DNA of 38,012 nt from Fibrobacter sp. (GTDB lineage Bacteria; Fibrobacterota; Fibrobacteria; Fibrobacterales; Fibrobacteraceae): assembly GCA_017615055.1 (NCBI GenBank), contig JAGAAW010000005.1, positions 1-38,012 on the forward strand, written 5' to 3'. The notes under the pieces are model-generated. The model saw nothing but the letters and a program-made list of their open reading frames with translations. It did not search any database and was not told where the DNA came from. Each line of letters begins with the position of its first letter. Positions within the stretch are counted from its first letter, which is position 1. Positions 8,296 to 18,500 of this stretch are shown here, piece by piece. Position numbers and translations under genes: made by a program.

Positions 8296-9681
8296 CTATT
8301 TCAGTTTCTTCAACTCGTGCGCGAGCATGCACACGCCGATGATGGCCGCGCCGACATCGGAGATGGGTTGCGCGAGGAACACGCCCTTCAGTTCAAAGAA
8401 GCGCGGGAGCACGAGCAAAAAGGGGATCAGCAGGATTACTTGACGGCAGGCGTTCAGGAACATAGACCTGAGCGCCTTTCCTGTACCCTGGAAAAAACTA
8501 CCCGACACAAGTCCGAGCGGAATCATGAAGAAACCTGCTCCGAAAATCCTCATGGCCCAGGCGGCGGTCTCCTGCAGTTTCAGGTCGTTCGGGGCGAACG
8601 GGGCCACGAGCGACTCCGCCTGCCACATCATAATGGCCCATGCCACGAGCATCACGCTGAACGCATAGATAAACGTGAACTTTAGGGTCGCCTTCACGCG
8701 GGTATTGAGGCGTGCGCCGTAGTTGTACCCGATAATCGGTTGCGTACCATGCACAAAACCGAGCAGCGGGAGCAAAATAAACGATGCGATGCTGTTCACG
8801 ATACCGAAGGCAGAAATTGCCATGTCGCCGCCGGAGAGTGCGCCCGTATCGTGCAGGCTGATGTTTCCGTAGGTAGTGAGGCTCCAAGCGAGGATGGCGT
8901 TCATCAGGCTGTTGCACACCTGCATGATTGAAGGCGGAATGCCGAGGATGATGATCTTCCGCACGTAGGCGAACTTGAGTTTCATGTGCCGCCAGCGGAT
9001 ACGTATGGGAGTCCCCTTCTTTACGAAGAACTGCGTGATGAGCGATGCCGACACCAGCTGCGAGCAGATGGTCGCCCATGCCGCACCCTCGATGCCCCAG
9101 TGGAACTTCATGATGAACAGCCAGTCGAGAATGATGTTCGTGACGGCGCCGATGACCTCGCGGAACATCGCGGTTTTCGGGTGGCCCATGCTACGGATAA
9201 AATGGTTCATGCCGGGGGCGACAGTCTGGAAGAATGCACCACAAAGCAATATACGCATGTAGCTGCTTGCCACGGGGAGAGTCTGGTCGCTGGCTCCGAA
9301 CAGCTTGAGCAGGGGCTCCATGAAAATCTCGCCGAGAGTAAACGTGCCTGCCGCCATCAGTAGCAGCAGCGAGAACGAGTTGTTCAGGATGATGCTTGCC
9401 TGGATGTACTTCTTTTGCCCGAGGCGTATGGCGAACAGCGTGTTGCCGCCCACGCCGATCATCATCGACATGGCCATGATGAACAGGCAGATGGGGAAGC
9501 AGAGCGTGATGCCCGCGATGCCGAGACTCCCGACGCCCTGGCCCACGAAGAAACGGTCCACTATATTATATAGGGCGTTCACCATCATGCTGATGATGGA
9601 GGGGACCGAGAACTGCAAGACCAGTTTCGGGATGCTCGCGGTGCCAAAGGAGTTGAGGCGCTCGGAATACACTTTCGTCAT
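8296..9681 (-). CDS. MATE-family efflux transporter
   Basis: A 461-aa membrane protein with about twelve hydrophobic segments in two halves, matching the MATE family of Na+ or H+ driven multidrug exporters. Recognisable parts are the N-terminal PKLVLQFSVPSIISMMVNALYN and NIVDRFFVGQGVGSLGIAGI, and the second-half QPIIGYNYGAR, the usual 'QPxxGYNxGA' signature. The ATG giving MTKVYSERLNSF is chosen rather than a TTG four codons upstream, because that TTG is part of a perfect TATATTTG box at 9691-9698; the ATG lies 9 bases after the box and lacks a Shine-Dalgarno. Substrate is unknown. The stop directly abuts the fibro-slime gene's stop. Confidence 0.92.
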   Translation of the reverse strand: MTKVYSERLNSFGTASIPKLVLQFSVPSIISMMVNALYNIVDRFFVGQGVGSLGIAGITLCFPICLFIMAMSMMIGVGGNTLFAIRLGQKKYIQASIILNNSFSLLLLMAAGTFTLGEIFMEPLLKLFGASDQTLPVASSYMRILLCGAFFQTVAPGMNHFIRSMGHPKTAMFREVIGAVTNIILDWLFIMKFHWGIEGAAWATICSQLVSASLITQFFVKKGTPIRIRWRHMKLKFAYVRKIIILGIPPSIMQVCNSLMNAILAWSLTTYGNISLHDTGALSGGDMAISAFGIVNSIASFILLPLLGFVHGTQPIIGYNYGARLNTRVKATLKFTFIYAFSVMLVAWAIMMWQAESLVAPFAPNDLKLQETAAWAMRIFGAGFFMIPLGLVSGSFFQGTGKALRSMFLNACRQVILLIPFLLVLPRFFELKGVFLAQPISDVGAAIIGVCMLAHELKKLK

Positions 9682-9690
9682 TTCGGCGCC

Positions 9691-9721
9691 CAAATATAGT
9701 AAAAGGCGAGAGCAGCGACAA
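9691..9721 (-). promoter_or_regulatory. -33/-7 promoter for the MATE gene
   Basis: Read on the minus strand: TTG (9719-9721), 20-base spacer, TATATTTG (9691-9698), then 9 bases to the ATG. A second TATATTTG sits at 9765-9772 within an inverted repeat (about 9750-9772, CTATAT-TGCG / CGCA-TATAG) and could be an additional promoter. Confidence 0.5.
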
Positions 9722-9789
9722 CGCTTGCGTTGGCATTGCCGAGCCGTACTATATGCGTTTTACGCAAATATAGAAAAAAGCGAATCTAA

Positions 9790-10671
9790 TTACGAGGCTA
9801 CCTGGTTCCTGCCGCCCTCTTTGGCGACGTACAGCAGGCGGTCGCACTCGGCAATCATTTCCTCGATTTTCCCGATGGCCTCGCCCTCGCGACTGCACAG
9901 CCCGAGCGAAATCGTTACCGGGATAACCGTGTCCTTCCACGAGAACTTGTGAGCCTCGACTGCCTTGCGGAGGCGTTCCGCGCTCTTCTTCGCGTCTTCG
10001 GGGCTAATCCCCGCGAGCAAAAGCAAAAATTCCTCGCCGCCGTAACGGGCGAGCAGGTCGCATTCGCGCTTTTCCTCGTTCAGGATTCTGGCAATTTCTT
10101 TCAGCACCATGTCGCCGCACTGGTGGCCCCAGGTGTCGTTCACGCGCTTGAAGTGATCGGCATCCACCATGATGGTGTGTACAAAGTAACCGTTCCTGCG
10201 GGCAAGCGCCAGCTCGCCGAGGCTCCGGTCAAAAAAGTTCCTGCGGTTGCTTATCTTGGTCAGCGGGTCTATTGTGGCCGCCTCGTAGAGTGCCTTGTCT
10301 ATCGCCTCTTCGCTCTTGTCCTTGAATTCCACCTTCATCACCATCTTGCCGAGTTGCAGGCGGTTGTCGGAATCAAGTTCCTTCTCGCTCACGTATTCTC
10401 CATCCACAAACGTGCCATTCGTGCTTCCGAGGTCGCGCACGGTCACGCGAATCCCGTCGAATGTGATGGCGCAGTGCCTGCGGCTCACGAGCTCGTCGTC
10501 AAGGCGGATGTCAACGTCTTGACCGCGCCCGAGGGTAATTGTCCCCTTCGGGAGGGGAATCTGCTTGAACTGGGTCTGGGGGTACAGGATTATGAGGTGC
10601 GGGCGCAGCTCGATCTTTTCGAACTTGATGGTCTTGCCCGGGGTAACGATAGTCTGGTCCATATCCTGCAT
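9790..10671 (-). CDS. FHA-GGDEF diguanylate cyclase
   Basis: A 293-aa cytoplasmic signalling protein. An N-terminal forkhead-associated domain (about 25-115) has the phosphothreonine-binding motifs LGRG (47-50), SRRH (63-66) and GSTNGTF (82-88). A GGDEF domain (about 130-290) has an active GGEEF signature at 211-215, so it should convert two GTP to cyclic di-GMP. An inhibitory I-site RECD lies five residues before it, implying product feedback. The FHA domain suggests control by a Ser/Thr kinase or phosphopeptide partner. Start at MQDMDQTI is supported by GGAGA eight bases upstream; a second ATG three codons later is possible. A TATATTTA box lies about 20 bases upstream of the start. Confidence 0.93.
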   Translation of the reverse strand: MQDMDQTIVTPGKTIKFEKIELRPHLIILYPQTQFKQIPLPKGTITLGRGQDVDIRLDDELVSRRHCAITFDGIRVTVRDLGSTNGTFVDGEYVSEKELDSDNRLQLGKMVMKVEFKDKSEEAIDKALYEAATIDPLTKISNRRNFFDRSLGELALARRNGYFVHTIMVDADHFKRVNDTWGHQCGDMVLKEIARILNEEKRECDLLARYGGEEFLLLLAGISPEDAKKSAERLRKAVEAHKFSWKDTVIPVTISLGLCSREGEAIGKIEEMIAECDRLLYVAKEGGRNQVAS

Positions 10672-10988
10672 AAAAATCTCCGTACGGCCTACTATAAATA
10701 TAGTCTCAAATTTGCGGCATGTGCCAACACCCACATTATAGAAAAATAGTGAACAAATAGACCCTAAAACCGCCCTGAAAGGTGCAATTTCGGCTGCCAA
10801 CTCCCATTGTAATCTAAAAATTACACAAAAACGGGGTAAAATCACGTAAAATTGCCAATAAAGGGCGTTTTCGGTATCAAATAATTCAAAAATAATTTGC
10901 CTTTTTTCAAAAAAAAGGATAAATTTCAAGGCGGTGTGGCATCGCAAGAGGCCGGTGTCTTTTGCTATGCTTTGGCTGGAGAACCAAC
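10672..10988. other. AT-rich divergent intergenic region
   Basis: A 317-base gap between the divergent GGDEF and fibro-slime genes. It holds the GGDEF promoter box near its left end, many A/T runs, an imperfect hairpin of a T-run against an A-run around 10900-10918, and the fibro-slime promoter described separately. I see no credible small gene or tRNA in it. Confidence 0.6.
10896..10927 (+). promoter_or_regulatory. -33/-7 promoter for the first large fibro-slime gene
   Basis: TTTG (10896-10899), exactly 20 bases, then TAAATTTC (10920-10927). Initiation near 10933 would give a leader of about 55 bases ending with the GGAG Shine-Dalgarno at 10978-10981. Confidence 0.5.
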
Positions 10989-13900
10989 ATGGATAAAAAA
11001 ATTATGAAAGAACATAAGACCTCTCTCATAGGGTTTGTATTGGGTTTCGCAGTGCTGCTTGCAGGGGTGCAGGCGGCTTGGGCACAAAATCCCACTTGTA
11101 AGGGAACTGTCTACTTCAAGGCTCCGGACGATTGGACTGGTGCCTGGATCGGAGGCTTCAATGTCAATACGTTGAAGAAGATGACGCTGAATGCGGAGAC
11201 AGGTTACTACGAATACGATCTTTCTCTCCTTGGCGTGCAGGACAAGCTGTTCTTCGCCATCGGTAACCAGGCGACCGCCGCCGGCAGTAAGACCGTGACA
11301 AGGACGACGTTTAACGGGACCCCGTCAAATGGCGCAAACGACTCCAACTGGCCCACGAACGATGCGAATATTCCTTGCCCGGGCGAAGGCGGTGTCATTT
11401 ATGTGGCCGAAAATCCGCTTATTCCCGGAAAGACCTACACCGGTGAAAACCCGCCAAATGCCAAGTACTTCTATGTGTTGGTTCCAGAAGAAAAGGAATG
11501 GCAGTCCGATGACCTGATGATCCACTATGTTACCGCAAGGGGTGTCGAAAAGGATACCGCCATGACTCCGTCAAAGAACCTGTGTGGCTGGTTCGGCATG
11601 GTGTGGGGCGAAGCTCCGAGTGGCGTGTACATGTACCTGAAGAATTCTCCAGAAAAGCAGCTTGGCATGAACGGCCTGTGGGACGAAGACGATGTTGTTG
11701 ACCCGGTTGACCTGAGCATGCTTTACGAAGCATATGGCACCGATGTGCTTTACTTTATTCCCGATGATAACGACTGGCCTGACGAAGAAAGCGGTGGCTG
11801 GTATGTCGCTGACCCCGGTGTCCCCGAAGCGGGCGACAATACCCGTTGCTCGTTCAGCCTTGCGGCCGTTATTTACGATACTGATATGAGCCTCAACAGT
11901 GCGTTCTCTGACTGCTGTGGTGGCGCCAAGGGCCAGGCTCCCGCCGGTGTGGAATCCTGCGTGGGTGTGCAGCATGGCCTAGTCATGACCGACCTGGGTG
12001 CTGACAACAAGCCCGTATTCTCTGGCTCTGCCGCCGCTCAGAATTGCTTTGGCGGTGCCGGTGTGGCCGAGGCGAACTTCAAGGCCCTGTTCAACTATGT
12101 TGCCGGCAAGAACGAGGTGCAGTGCTACGACATGCCGTTCCGTCACTACGGTAACGATACTCGCTGGGGCTACGATTCTGACTCCGCGATTACGAACGGG
12201 CTTCTTGGTGGGTTCTCTCCGCTTGAAAATTCTACCGATGCTGGCGTGGTTACCTTGAACATCAATGGCGTGCCGACGCTTGCCGGCCCGCTTGCCGCCG
12301 CGAGAACGAAGCGCGAGGCTGCTGGTCCCGTGCCGAACAATGCTAAGGAAGCGCTCGGTGTGGAACTGGACTACTACTGCAAGACTCCGGGCTGGCCGAC
12401 CGGCAAGGAATGCCAGGGCCTGTTTGCCGATGGTAGCGAATTCACGAGCCCTGACCTGTGGTGCTGGGGTAGTTACTGCCAGGCGGGGTTCCAACGCTGG
12501 GGCTTGGACGGCGATCTCAAGCCGACCGAAAAGCGTAACCAGCACTTCTGCTTCGAATCGCATGCAACCTTCACCTATAACGAGAGCCAGGAATTCACCT
12601 TCCGTGGTGACGACGACATCTGGGTGTTCATCAACAAGAAGATTGCCGTGGATAACGGCGGTGCCCACCTTGCCGCTCCGGGTCACGTGGTGCTAAAGAA
12701 TCTCAATACTACCTACGGTGCTGGCTTCCTCGAACCGGGTAAGGATTACCCGATTGACATCTTCTTCTGCGACCGCCGTACCACGATGAGTAACGTGATC
12801 ATCAAGACGAACATGTACATCAAGCAGTCGACGGGTGTTCAGCTCGAAACCGAGAAGGCTGCAAATGGCGACCTCAAGCTTGATATCTGCGTGGAAACCT
12901 CCGGTGGTGGTGACTGTGCCGCAGTCGCTCTCGGTGGCGGCTCGGGTCAGGAAAAGACCATCAAGTGTGGTGACGATATCGACCAGCAGATTACGTATTC
13001 TATCACGACCCGCAAGGGCGAGATTCCGGCGAATTGCAGTGACTGTGCTGCTCTTCCGTATGGCACGACGCCGATTCTCCATGGCGGTATCAACCTGACC
13101 AACCCGAGAGTCCCCATCATCAGCCCCGAAAAGATTACCGGTCTTGCTCCCGGATCTTACCGTCTGTACGTAGAAGTCAACGGCAAGAAGAACTACTTCC
13201 AGTTCCGTATCAAGGGTAACCTGGGTATTGTTTCGAAGGATGTGGTGTTCGATAACGTCGACGAAGAAGCTGCCGCGTATAGCTCCGGCACCAAGTGGAA
13301 GTTCATCGATGCCGGCATGGCCGGTACGCGCGTGCCGATATACATCTCTGCACCCGATGACCAGGGCGGCGTTGACCTGCTCTCTGCTCCGGGACAGACC
13401 TACACGCTTACGCTTACGGCTGGTGCGACACTCTATAGGACGAGCGATCCGAACGACGTGACTCCGATTGTCACTCCGTATGCAGGTGTCGTGAACTCGA
13501 CCGGTATCGATACCCTTTGGCTCGAGGTTCCGCTTGCAGGCCTTTCCAGTGGTTCCATGCCGGTGACGGCTGCCGTGGGCAATACCTCGGCGACGATCAC
13601 GTTCCATGCTCCGACCATCACGTTTGCGGAACCTGCCACGAAGGATACCATGGGTAACGTGCTTACCTGGAACCCGATTTCGAAGGATCCGGATTTCGAA
13701 GAAGATGGGGTGACGGAATACTTCCACTGGGTCAATTCCGACGTGGACTTCTACCTTATCGTGATGAACCCGGTTACCGGTGCTCTTTGCACGGAATGTA
13801 ATTTCGCGATTGACCTTGGCGATGCTTCGCTGGGTACGTCGGATGGCATTGCCGGTGACGTGAGCGCCTTCAACGAGGGTGTGGCTCTGGTACGTATCCG

Positions 13901-15464
13901 CAGCTCTAAGGAATACTCCGTAGAGGCCGCCTCGATGGTGGTTGCCGCTATCGAGAACACTGCGATTGCTGCCCCCTACCTGAACATGCACTTCTACAAG
14001 CCGCCTGCACCGATGCCGCTCATTGTCGACATGTTCGACGTGAAGGGTGAACCGATTGGCGAGATGAACATCCCGAGCGAATTCCATAGCGAGTCTGCCG
14101 ATTATCTCGATGGCCGCGCCGACTCTATGGCGATTATCTACGACAGAAAGATTCATGTGGACTCCGTGCCGAAGTTCATCTGCTTGAACTTCGACGAGCG
14201 TAACCTCGAGAAGATCAACCCGTACGATATGGGCATTTCCAACAACCAGAAGGACAAGGAAATGTACTGCTCTTCGCAGTTTGACTCCGCAACGGTTAGG
14301 GCTGCCTACGACAAGAGCCCGGATGGTGGCCAGACTCTCGTGTTCGCTGTCGATGAACCGCTCAGTAAGGATGTGAAGACCTTCGTGAATTCCGATAACA
14401 AGATTGCGTCGTTCACGGAATACGAATGGAAGCACAAGCCGGTGAGAACCTTCTTCGAGAAGGGCCTTACCGACCGCATGGCTCCGATTATCCTTTCTGC
14501 CCGCGCCTCTACCGAAACGGACGGTGGTGTGTATGACCAGGTGAGGATTGTGCTTTCGGAACCGGTGACCATGCTCGATGCAACCTTTGGTACCCAGGCG
14601 TTCAGCTACTTCCTGAATTCCGCTATCGATCTTACGAGCGATCTTGACCGTTACCGTCACGTGACGGCCCAGGGTAAGCCGCAAGACAAGAAGGATACCT
14701 TGAACATCCGTTACTACAACGCCGATGCGAACAACCCGACTCCGCACGTGGGAGACTACATCCGCTTCCGTGCTGATTCTCCGGTTTGGTCTGATTCCTC
14801 GAAGGGTATTGCTCCGGGTATGGATACGCTCCGCTCGGCAGAAGATGCTGACTGGCACTGGAATTCCCCGACGAACTACAACGAGACCAAGCGTCTGCCT
14901 TCTCCGTGGGTGCAGGTCGTGGGTGACGCCAAGATTGACGTGAACACGATTGCATACCAGATTGCAGACCCGTCCAGGGTAACGCCCGAAACTCCGGTGG
15001 GCGAAGTGTTCCCCGTGAAGACGAGCGAGAATATGGATAAGGTGAAGAGTGATCATCCGGGTACGCTCGGTCACTTCGTCCAGTCTGATATGGGTTCCAT
15101 CATCGGATCCAAGGATGATTACGCCTCCCTTGACAAGTCTACGGTATACTTCTACTACTCCGTAGATTACTTTACCAACCTGGGTGGCTTCGTGGCTCAT
15201 CAGAGCGGCAAGCTCTATTGTGACGACCCGTTCTTCTCGCCCGATCCGGCAAATACTCCGGACCACATGGGTGACTGCGTCAAGAATCCGCGCAACTTCT
15301 ACATTGCCTGGAACATGCTCTCGGATAACCACCGTCTGGTGGGTACCGGTGCCTACATCACCAAGTACACGTCTTACGTGAAGCTCGGTGACAAGGGTAA
15401 GAAGGCCAAGAAGGAACTGACCGAAGTCTGGGGTGTAAAGCGTGGCAAGGGCGTTGTAAAGTAG
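10989..15464 (+). CDS. large fibro-slime domain surface protein (copy 1)
   Basis: A 1491-aa exported protein. The signal peptide ends AWA about residue 32. Two N-terminal modules follow, starting CKGTVYFKAPDDW and KYFYVLVPEEKEW. The fibro-slime domain (about 287-615) carries RNQHFCFESHATFTY, RGDDDIWVFINKKIA (540-547 core) and FFCDRRTTMSNVII. The remaining ~870 residues are beta-rich (PSRVTPETP, ASLGTSDGIAGDV, LSEPVTMLDA) and resemble chains of Ig-like modules. It ends in a basic tail, GDKGKKAKKELTEVWGVKRG, not in a clear type IX sorting domain. Likely a cell-surface adhesin for plant cell wall. The ATG at 10989 is preferred for its GGAG Shine-Dalgarno. Copy 2 follows 123 bases downstream, past a terminator. 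Confidence 0.9.
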   Translation: MDKKIMKEHKTSLIGFVLGFAVLLAGVQAAWAQNPTCKGTVYFKAPDDWTGAWIGGFNVNTLKKMTLNAETGYYEYDLSLLGVQDKLFFAIGNQATAAGSKTVTRTTFNGTPSNGANDSNWPTNDANIPCPGEGGVIYVAENPLIPGKTYTGENPPNAKYFYVLVPEEKEWQSDDLMIHYVTARGVEKDTAMTPSKNLCGWFGMVWGEAPSGVYMYLKNSPEKQLGMNGLWDEDDVVDPVDLSMLYEAYGTDVLYFIPDDNDWPDEESGGWYVADPGVPEAGDNTRCSFSLAAVIYDTDMSLNSAFSDCCGGAKGQAPAGVESCVGVQHGLVMTDLGADNKPVFSGSAAAQNCFGGAGVAEANFKALFNYVAGKNEVQCYDMPFRHYGNDTRWGYDSDSAITNGLLGGFSPLENSTDAGVVTLNINGVPTLAGPLAAARTKREAAGPVPNNAKEALGVELDYYCKTPGWPTGKECQGLFADGSEFTSPDLWCWGSYCQAGFQRWGLDGDLKPTEKRNQHFCFESHATFTYNESQEFTFRGDDDIWVFINKKIAVDNGGAHLAAPGHVVLKNLNTTYGAGFLEPGKDYPIDIFFCDRRTTMSNVIIKTNMYIKQSTGVQLETEKAANGDLKLDICVETSGGGDCAAVALGGGSGQEKTIKCGDDIDQQITYSITTRKGEIPANCSDCAALPYGTTPILHGGINLTNPRVPIISPEKITGLAPGSYRLYVEVNGKKNYFQFRIKGNLGIVSKDVVFDNVDEEAAAYSSGTKWKFIDAGMAGTRVPIYISAPDDQGGVDLLSAPGQTYTLTLTAGATLYRTSDPNDVTPIVTPYAGVVNSTGIDTLWLEVPLAGLSSGSMPVTAAVGNTSATITFHAPTITFAEPATKDTMGNVLTWNPISKDPDFEEDGVTEYFHWVNSDVDFYLIVMNPVTGALCTECNFAIDLGDASLGTSDGIAGDVSAFNEGVALVRIRSSKEYSVEAASMVVAAIENTAIAAPYLNMHFYKPPAPMPLIVDMFDVKGEPIGEMNIPSEFHSESADYLDGRADSMAIIYDRKIHVDSVPKFICLNFDERNLEKINPYDMGISNNQKDKEMYCSSQFDSATVRAAYDKSPDGGQTLVFAVDEPLSKDVKTFVNSDNKIASFTEYEWKHKPVRTFFEKGLTDRMAPIILSARASTETDGGVYDQVRIVLSEPVTMLDATFGTQAFSYFLNSAIDLTSDLDRYRHVTAQGKPQDKKDTLNIRYYNADANNPTPHVGDYIRFRADSPVWSDSSKGIAPGMDTLRSAEDADWHWNSPTNYNETKRLPSPWVQVVGDAKIDVNTIAYQIADPSRVTPETPVGEVFPVKTSENMDKVKSDHPGTLGHFVQSDMGSIIGSKDDYASLDKSTVYFYYSVDYFTNLGGFVAHQSGKLYCDDPFFSPDPANTPDHMGDCVKNPRNFYIAWNMLSDNHRLVGTGAYITKYTSYVKLGDKGKKAKKELTEVWGVKRGKGVVK
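12606..12664 (+). repeat. 59-base perfect repeat, copy in first fibro-slime gene
   Basis: This stretch, encoding GDDDIWVFINKKIAVDNGGA, is base-for-base identical to 17229-17287 in the second paralogue, while flanking codons differ at many synonymous positions. Confidence 0.8.
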
Positions 15465-15514
15465 CGCCAAAGCACACAAAAAACTTACATCGCTAGAATC
15501 GAGTGATTATACTT

Positions 15515-15541
15515 AAGCCTCCCTTGCGGGAGGCTTTTTTT
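15515..15541 (+). terminator. intrinsic terminator after fibro-slime copy 1
   Basis: Perfect 9-bp stem (15515-15523 with 15528-15536), loop TTGC, then a run of T to 15541. It separates the two tandem paralogues into independent transcription units. Confidence 0.9.
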
Positions 15542-15556
15542 GCGTCTGAAAAAAAG

Positions 15557-15564
15557 TAAATTTG
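15557..15564 (+). promoter_or_regulatory. TAnnTTTG-type -7 box for fibro-slime copy 2
   Basis: TAAATTTG lies 23 bases before the ATG at 15588, immediately downstream of the preceding terminator. The region 19-20 bases upstream is the terminator T-run, so the -33 half is only TTT. Confidence 0.4.
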
Positions 15565-15587
15565 GACTTAATATATCAGACCAACAC

Positions 15588-18500
15588 ATGGGTAAAGGTA
15601 TGAATCATTCTAAGATCTCGTTTGTAGGGATTGTAGTGGGTATTGTCGGTGTCCTTGCAGGGGTTCAGGGTGCCCTGGCCTCTTGTATGGGGACTGTTTA
15701 TTTCAAGGCTCCGTCTTCGTGGGAGCAGGTTGTGTTTTCAGGGCAGGGCGTTACCGCTCCGGGAATCGTGACCGAAAAGAATGCTGAAGGATATTACGAG
15801 TACGACCTCTCCCTATTGGGTATGGGGGAATGGACTTCCATTTTCGGCATTACGAATAAGATTGAGGCGGGCATAACCAGTTACATCGTGTCCGATACCG
15901 CATGGCTGGTCCAGAACCCGTACGAGAACAACGGTGTCCAGAACCACGCGATGTTCAAGTGCCCGACCTCTGCCGACGCCAAGATCTATATCGCCGAGGA
16001 TATCCTTAACCCGGGCAAGACATTCATCAGCGATTCCGCTCCCAGCTGGAAGTATTTCTACGTGCTGGTGCCCGAAGAGAAGGAATGGCAGTCCGATGAC
16101 CTGATGGTTTCGTATACCGACTCCAGAGGGCAGAAGCAGAACGCCGCCATGCTCCCTTCGCCGGAATATTGCGGGTGGCACTACTTTGTGTTTGATGCCG
16201 CCCCTACTGAGGTAGTGCTCTATTTGAAGAACTACCCTGATGTCCAGCTCGGCGTTAACGGCCTGTGGGATGATGACGGTGCTGCCGACCCGATAGACAT
16301 GAGCGTTATTTTCGAGGCCTACAGCGTGAACAGGCTGTACTTTATTCCCGATGACGCCGTGTGGCCTGACGATGGCACGGGTGGCTGGTATGTTGAATAC
16401 CCCAATGTCGATGGAACCTGCACGTTCTCGCTTGCGGCTATCATCTACGATACGGATGAATCCCTGAATACGGCCTTTACCTCTGATGGTAACCCCGTGG
16501 GCCCGGGAAAGTGCGTGGGCGCATTCCCCGGACTAGTCAAGGAAGACCTGGGCCCGGATGGCAAGCCCCAGTATTCCGGTTCTGCCGATGCCCAGATGTG
16601 CTTTGGCCTTACTCCGCAAGAGGCCGAGGCGAACTTCTATGCGATGTTCAACTATGTCGAAGGCAAGAACGAGATGCAATGCTACGACATGCCTTTCCGC
16701 CACTACGGTTCGGATACGCGCTGGGGCTTCGATTCCGACTCCACGCATTACGACCTGGCTGGCCATGAGATGCTGAAGGGCGGCTGCAACGCCGATTCGT
16801 CGAGCTGCGTGTACTCCGGCGGCTTCTACCCGCTGGAATGGCCCGATGACGAGTTCAAGTATACTGCTGATTCCGCTACGGTATCGAATGGTGCCTTTGG
16901 TGATGCGAAGGTGGTCGTGATTGACGGCAAGATGATGGGCCCGAACCAGAAGGCGAGAACCAAGAGAGAGGCTGCCGCTCCGGTGCCCCTGTACGATTCG
17001 GTCAAGGCGTTTGACCATTACTGCAACACGGCTGGCTGGTTCGATGGTATTGACTGCGGTGCGGTGCATGCATTTAATGAAGGTAGCCAGCCTCCGGTAT
17101 GGAACTGGGGTGTTCGTGAAGACTGGCAGAAGATGAACGGCAACAAGAAGCTGCTGCGCAACCAGCAGTACTGCTTCCAGTCGCATGCGACGTTCACCTA
17201 CAACGAGAGTCAGGAGTTTACTTTCCGCGGTGACGACGACATCTGGGTGTTCATCAACAAGAAGATTGCCGTGGATAACGGCGGTGCGCACCTTGCGACT
17301 CCGGGCCACGTGGTGCTGAAGAACCTGAATACGACTTATGGTGCGGGCTTCCTTGTCCCGGGACAGGACTACGACTTGGATATCTTCTTCTGCGACCGTC
17401 GCCGTACGATGACGAACGTGATTATCAAGACGAACATGTACATCAAGCAGTCTACTGGTCTTGACTTCAGTACGCAGAAGAAGACTGACGGTGGCCTCCA
17501 GATGAATATCTGCGTCGAGAAGTCCGGTGGTGGTGACTGTGCTTCGGTGGCCTTGGGTAAGGGTGGCAACGCGGGCCAGGAGGTCACGACGGAATGCGGT
17601 GGAGATATTTCTGCCCAGATTAGCTATTCCATTACGACCCGCAAGGGCGAAATTCCGGCACATTGTGACGACTGTGCTGCACTTCCCTATGGCAGTGTTG
17701 TTCACGGCGGTATCGATCTTAGCAATCCGAAAATTCCGGTTGTGTATCCGGATAAGATTACCGGCCTCGCACCGGGTTCCTACCGCTTGGTTATCGAAGT
17801 TGATGGCAAGAAGACGTATTACAGCTTCCGCATCAAGGGTAACCTGGGTATTGTCTCGAAGGACGTGGTGTTTGACAACGTTGATAAGGAAGCTTGGGCG
17901 TACAACACGGGAACCAAGTGGAAGTTTATTGGCGAGGCTATGGCGGGTACGCGTATCCCGGTGTATATCTCCGCGCCCGACGACCAGGGCGGCGTTGACC
18001 TGATTTCGGCCCCGGGCCAGAACTACTCGCTTACGCTTTCCGTAGGTGCGTCGCTCTACAGGACAAACGACCCCGATGACAACACTCCGATTGTGACTCC
18101 GTATGCGGGGACCGTGAACTCGACGGGTATCGATACCCTGTGGGTGGAGGTGCCGCTTGCGGGCCTTGCGAGCGGGGCACAGGAGGTAACCGCCTCCGTG
18201 GGCAATACTTCGGCTAAACTCACGTTCTATGCCCCGACGATTACGTTTGCAGAACCTGCCACGAAGGATTCGCTGGGCAACGTGCTTACCTGGAACCCTG
18301 TCACGCAGGACCCCGATGTGGACGAGGACGGCGACGAGTACTTCCACTGGGTAAGCTCTGATGTGGACTTCTACGTTATTGCGATGAACCCGGTTACGAA
18401 CAGCGTCTGCAAGGAATGTAATTTCGTGATTGACCTTGGCGATGCGTCGCTGGGTACGTCGGATGGCATTGGTGGGCAGGTCAGCCAGTTCAACGAAGGC

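Noticed and set aside
9682..9693. TTG start giving MGAEMTKVY for the MATE gene
   Set aside because: The TTG is part of the TATATTTG promoter box, so it is unlikely to be within the mRNA.
12693..15479. Long antisense open frame (928 codons) opposite fibro-slime copy 1
   Set aside because: The encoded sequence is rich in Arg, His and Val without domain or signal, and it mirrors strong codon bias of the real gene on the other strand.
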